A DNA stretch of 64,000 nucleotides from positions 4,208,122 through 4,272,121 of the forward strand of contig OY811983.1 in assembly GCA_963681505.1 (NCBI GenBank). Direction: 5' to 3'. Of this stretch, positions 61,101 through 64,000 are shown piece by piece. Position 1 is the stretch's first letter; each line of letters starts with the position of its first letter. The notes below the pieces were generated by a model. It searched no databases and had not been told where the DNA came from. It saw nothing but the letters and a program-made list of their open reading frames with translations. This DNA is from Eunapius fragilis. Lineage: Eukaryota > Porifera > Demospongiae > Spongillida > Spongillidae. The position numbers and the translations under genes are program-made.

Positions 61101-64000
61101 ACCTATCAGATTGTAATTAAAATTAATTGGATAAAAGTTTTCTCTAAGGAACACACATACCATCACCAACATTTTTCACATGTAATGCATCATCAAGATC
61201 CTACACAAATAAAGAAGTGAGCATATAGCTTCCCGTATACTTGTGCCCATTCTATGGCAACAATGCTAACGACAATTTTACCCTGGCAGTAGCAGGATCA
61301 ATAGAGAAGACACAATACTTTCTGAAATCTCCCCTTTTTCTTTTTTCAATTTCATCCTGCAATAAGGAACACAATATATGAGTAACCTTGTGGCACTCTA
61401 CATGTACATATGCAGCTGATATTTGTTACAATAAGAGTAATTAGCTAAATTTAGTTACGCAACTTAAGCAAGGTACAATTAAAAAAAAACATAAGAGATG
61501 TTGATCAATTCCTAATATCTCTTAGGATAGCGAAAATAAAGAGAGCATTTTAAAATTTGAATTTGTGAACCAGCCACTGAATTACATTGCATGCATTTAT
61601 ATAATTTGCATAACTTAATCCCAACTCATCATCCTCCCCAGGTACACCCCCCCCTCCAAAAAAAGTACACCATAAAGATAAATAGCAACTGAACTTATTA
61701 CAGAAACAGGACACTGCACTAACACATTTCTAATCCAATACCAACCTCAGGAATAGACCAGGGAAGATCTTTGGGCAAACAGTCCAGAACGTCTTTTGAA
61801 AATTCTGAATAATCAACTTCATTGTCCAAAAGAAAGCTCTCTGTCTCAGGCTCTATCTCTCCTGCTTCACCAAGACTTCGCAATAGAGTGCTAAAAATTT
61901 TGAAACACAGCAATAAAAACCAATGAAATGCTTCTTAATAAACATATAACATACCCAGTGGCAAACGGTGAATCGGCTGGCCAATCATTTATCTTGCAAA
62001 TGAAGAGCGTTAACTGGTGCTCTTTAGGGTTCTGACAATAATCTTTCGTGATAAGAAATGCAATGTGACTAATTGTACTGTGCTGCACTAAAAACCCCTC
62101 TTACTCTCTGGGCATTCTTTGAGAGGTACAACAACACGTGGCACCTTGGGGTCCTTTGGAGACAGTAGAACGCGACCACTAGCCTAAAGTGAGCAAGTGA
62201 CAACTGGCATCATAAATTGCATGCGTATGCCCCTACTGTCAAAATTGTTTAAATGAATATGCACAATTCATACATAAACAGATACTTCAATGCGTTGCAG
62301 GTCTTTTTAATCTATAAGTGACGAGTGCCAAGCTAACCTGACAACTGATAGGTATACCTGTTGATCTACAGTCTATTACTATGAATGAACTTTGACTCGA
62401 CAGTTGATGTTATAAATTGCATTATGAGGAGTCATTGGGAAACATCTTTCACCGCAGCAAAGGAATGCTTGTGTATCTTGTTCGGTAAAGTACAACTATA
62501 CTAAGCTTCCACTTACATTCTCATAAAAGTGAAGCACTTGTGTTTAAACGAGTGCATCGTAAAAATTAATTAATGACTTCTGAGTAGCTGCTATTGAAAT
62601 CATGTTGGAGTACCATTTCTTTAAGCAGTAAACTGATATCTACGCAAAAGCATTAATGGTAATGGAGAAACTTTTGTCCTAACACGAGCCATTTTTCCCC
62701 ACAGATCAACGGTACTTTGCAGTAGCTACGTGGGTTATTTATTCTACGCAAAGCACTTATGTCAGTTGAAAACGCAACATTTGGTCAGAGTTGAATGTAA
62801 GTAGACTCCGTGGTAAAACAGCCATCAACAATGTACCTTAACCTTCAAATGAGAATTGTAATGCCCTAAAATACGTAATCTGATTTTGACAGGTTAACCT
62901 GTCCTCAGATTTCTTGATGCATCATTTACAAAGCAACACCACCAATATGTAATCATTACATGTACATGCATAATTACTACTCATGTGAATATCAAGTACC
63001 TTCACAAGTGATGAGAAGTTACTACATCATTAGTATTAACACTTACTGTGATCAGAACTCACTTTATCATATGCCTTCAAAAAGCCAGCACAAGCTCTGC
63101 TATGTTGCTTTTCTATAATGTACACCACCTATTAAAAAGAAGACACACTAGACATGTACATATACATCAAATAAATTCACTTCACTATGCACTCACACAC
63201 AGCATAATATTGCATGTACACATCATGTACACATGTACCTTAACAGTTCGTATAAACTTTTCAGAGTCAACATTCTTCTGAGGAGCAGTTTCAACACACT
63301 CTTTGGAGCCTGATTGCTTTTTGATTGGAGTGCATGCATACAACCTGAATGGATAGAATGGACTGTAACTCAAACCATCAACAGTGTAACATGCAAGTGG
63401 CATAAGATGTTACGCAACAATAGCAGCTCATAATGTACATCATTTAATAATTGTAGGCAACAATGATGCAATAGTTAAACTTTATTGCAATGAGATCCAT
63501 GAGTAATGACACATTTGAAAAAACTTTGGTTTTCATTAGACGGCCCATTATCACTGTCAGTTGTATAATTTCCATCACACACACACATACAGACACATAT
63601 GCACACACACATGCCCACACACACACACACACATGCACATTATCTGCAGAGCAGGACTACTAACCTATCAATTAAAGTCTCCCTAAGTGGTACTTCAAGT
63701 GCAGTATCCGCTGACATAGATGTAACTTTGGATGCAGCTGAAGCCCCATCTGTCACATCAGTAATCTCACTTGGTACGAATTCTTCATCAAGTAGGATAT
63801 TTGAGGTAATTTCTGGTTCAGCTTGGAGCAATTTGAAGTCTTCGATTGGCTACAGAGCAAAAAACCCTAATGTTCGGGCAGTACCTTTGCATTTACAGAA
63901 GAAAGCATTTACCATGCAAAGGTACAAAGCTCACACTCAAGCACACACACATGCAAACACAAACACTGCGCTTACAACCCATTGGTCATGAGGTAACACT
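51514..64000 (-). CDS. DIS3L2: DIS3-like 3'-5' exoribonuclease 2 (DIS3L2), 5'-truncated by window
   Basis: DIS3L2 degrades oligouridylated RNAs 3' to 5' in the cytoplasm independently of the exosome (family knowledge). Minus-strand exons: 63976-64000, 63665-63849, 63239-63344, 63063-63128, 62105-62183, 61955-62042, 61746-61890, 61282-61356, 61161-61200, 60990-61102, 60766-60825, 60309-60356, 60186-60254, 60053-60110, 59919-59968, 59553-59609, 58777-58856, 57801-57924, 57640-57699, 57480-57575, 54998-55142, 54794-54885, 54408-54446, 54250-54354, 54060-54170, 51608-51676, 51514-51549. All junctions are GT-AG and in phase: 739 codons plus TGA. It is recognised as DIS3L2, not DIS3 or DIS3L, by [12 protein letters not shown] and [12 protein letters not shown], and there is no PIN domain in the part seen. 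The first cold-shock domain lies largely outside the window. Confidence 0.96.
51880..52550. mobile_element. Foldback element F2, diverged copy 2
   Basis: Arms such as CTATTCACGCCAATCATTTA and AAATCATTGGCAGGAATCAAG, or CAGCTGTGCAAAGTATGTGC and its partner, face each other around a 40-bp centre near 52205. The inner part matches copy 3 and the degenerate copy 4. Confidence 0.75.
52597..53310. mobile_element. Foldback element F2, copy 3
   Basis: Terminal arms AATTTCATGACCCAAATGTTA and TAACATTTGGGTCATGAAATT (20 bp or more, near perfect) bound a long palindrome of about 330 bp per arm, with the centre near 52940. The arms contain the same 'tattttcaa...catttctcta...taaaata' blocks as copy 1. Confidence 0.85.
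55679..56581. mobile_element. TTAA-flanked short-TIR element with an internal tandem duplication
   Basis: Ends are TTAACCTTTAATCTCC and the inverse GGAGAATTAAGGTTAA; GTCCTACGC and GCGTAAGAC form a second inverted pair inside. Two copies of a block of about 125 bp (55801-55925 and 55926-56050) lie in tandem at over 90 percent identity by eye. No ORF of interest. It lies in the DIS3L2 intron 55143-57479. Confidence 0.75.
56930..57290. mobile_element. Foldback element F2, degenerate copy 4
   Basis: Retains the F2 core ACAGAGATACAGCTGTGCAA and TGCCAATGATTT with a partner arm TATATCCAGCG...TTTTGCACAGTAGCAG. Outer arms have decayed. Confidence 0.6.
57480..61356 (-). CDS. DIS3L2: DIS3L2 RNB catalytic domain, first part
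   Basis: Thirteen exons (fragment residues 232-541). The magnesium-binding aspartates of RNase II-family enzymes are in FSIDPATAR (D251) followed by DLDDAL (D257, D259, D260); a phase-0 intron separates the two halves (61201-61281). [12 protein letters not shown] and [10 protein letters not shown] follow in 60990-61102, then [17 protein letters not shown] in 60766-60825. [13 protein letters not shown] and [10 protein letters not shown] (57801-57924) are the conserved core after the catalytic site. All catalytic residues are present, so the enzyme is predicted to be active. Exons are unusually small: several are 40-60 bp. Confidence 0.96.
58358..58380. repeat. Poly-C run
   Basis: About 22 consecutive C in a DIS3L2 intron; length in the assembly may be unreliable. 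Confidence 0.9.
58494..58746. mobile_element. TA-flanked MITE (mariner-like)
   Basis: Starts TA-AAATCCCAATTAAATGCC and ends TTTAATTGGGATTTT-TA, with a second inverted pair GTCTGGGACTA.../...TAGTCCCAAATAAATGCC. About 250 bp, no ORF. A fragment of the same family is at 14040-14265. Confidence 0.8.
60395..60620. repeat. Degenerate 13-bp tandem array (CAGTACCATACAT)
   Basis: About 17 units of CAGTACCATACAT or CAGTACCACACAT with small insertions, in the DIS3L2 intron 60357-60765. It yields Thr/Ser/His/Tyr-rich shadow frames. Confidence 0.92.
61746..64000 (-). CDS. DIS3L2: DIS3L2 N-terminal part: cold-shock domains
   Basis: Seven exons (fragment residues 1-231). The partial first exon reads VLPHDQWV, the end of the first cold-shock strand set. 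Exons 63665-63849 and 63239-63344 form a poorly conserved acidic/serine-rich insert, as in the family. [18 protein letters not shown] (63063-63128) starts the second cold-shock domain, continued by [26 protein letters not shown] and the DIS3L2 signature AGEIEPETE at 61746-61890. These domains feed RNA into the RNB channel. The acceptor of the 61955-62042 exon was chosen at 62042 because it gives the expected short [12 protein letters not shown] spacing; an alternative upstream acceptor near 62087 would add about 15 residues. Confidence 0.93.
63577..63640. repeat. (CA)n microsatellite
   Basis: CA-rich tract with interruptions in the short DIS3L2 intron 63345-63664, about 25 bp downstream of the exon end at 63665 on the minus strand. 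Confidence 0.95.

Noticed and set aside
1..64000. Search for tRNA, rRNA, CRISPR arrays and bacterial operons
   Set aside because: None seen; the gene structures are clearly eukaryotic and the tandem arrays lack the spacer pattern of CRISPR.

Overview
This is nuclear DNA of an animal: AT-rich, with intron-rich genes, all-consensus GT-AG introns and many transposable elements. The element mix (Ngaro-type tyrosine-recombinase retroelement, piggyBac, Ty3/gypsy, a long-TIR DNA transposon, many foldback MITEs) and the divergent but complete housekeeping genes suggest a marine invertebrate, possibly an early-branching one such as a sponge. I cannot place it more exactly.

Two host genes lie tail to tail. 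Positions 157-49555 (+) carry the 3' part of MDN1 (midasin), the giant AAA+ ATPase that strips assembly factors from pre-60S ribosomes. I could chain 30 exons in one uninterrupted phase (1072 codons plus stop): the end of the helical linker, the Asp/Glu-rich segment, and the complete C-terminal MIDAS/VWA domain. Positions 51514-64000 (-) carry DIS3L2, a 3'-5' exoribonuclease of the RNase II/RNB family. Its 27 exons (739 codons plus stop, N-terminus outside the window) also join in phase, and all RNB aspartates are present.

Most of the rest is mobile DNA in the introns. MDN1 intron 12 (9311-13343) holds a piggyBac element (9674-13196) with a shorter relative inserted in its own end. Intron 13 (13397-21236) holds a decayed Ngaro-type element (14614-19743) with A1...B1-A2-B2 split direct repeats; its RT active-site box is lost by a small deletion. 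Introns 14-17 hold TIR and foldback elements, one with its empty site visible nearby. The last MDN1 intron (34839-49423, 14.6 kb) is a Russian doll: a Ty3/gypsy element with both LTRs (36023-46940) is split by a long-TIR DNA transposon (38742-45023, TSD GGAA), itself split by a Tc1/mariner-IS630-type element (39205-41622, TSD TA). A second gypsy relic follows at 47220-48130. The 2-kb space between the two genes carries an orphan reverse-transcriptase relic (50487-51330, minus).

DIS3L2 introns are mostly short; the larger ones carry foldback/TIR elements (51880-53310, 55679-56581, 56930-57290, 58494-58746) and a CAGTACCATACAT-type tandem array (60395-60620). I saw no rRNA, tRNA or CRISPR. Every mobile-element coding region I could read is broken. 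Nothing here is a demonstrably new functional system; the most unusual items are the four-layer insertion nest, the dead Ngaro element with its 28-bp array, and a foldback family whose hairpin arms co-evolve within each copy.
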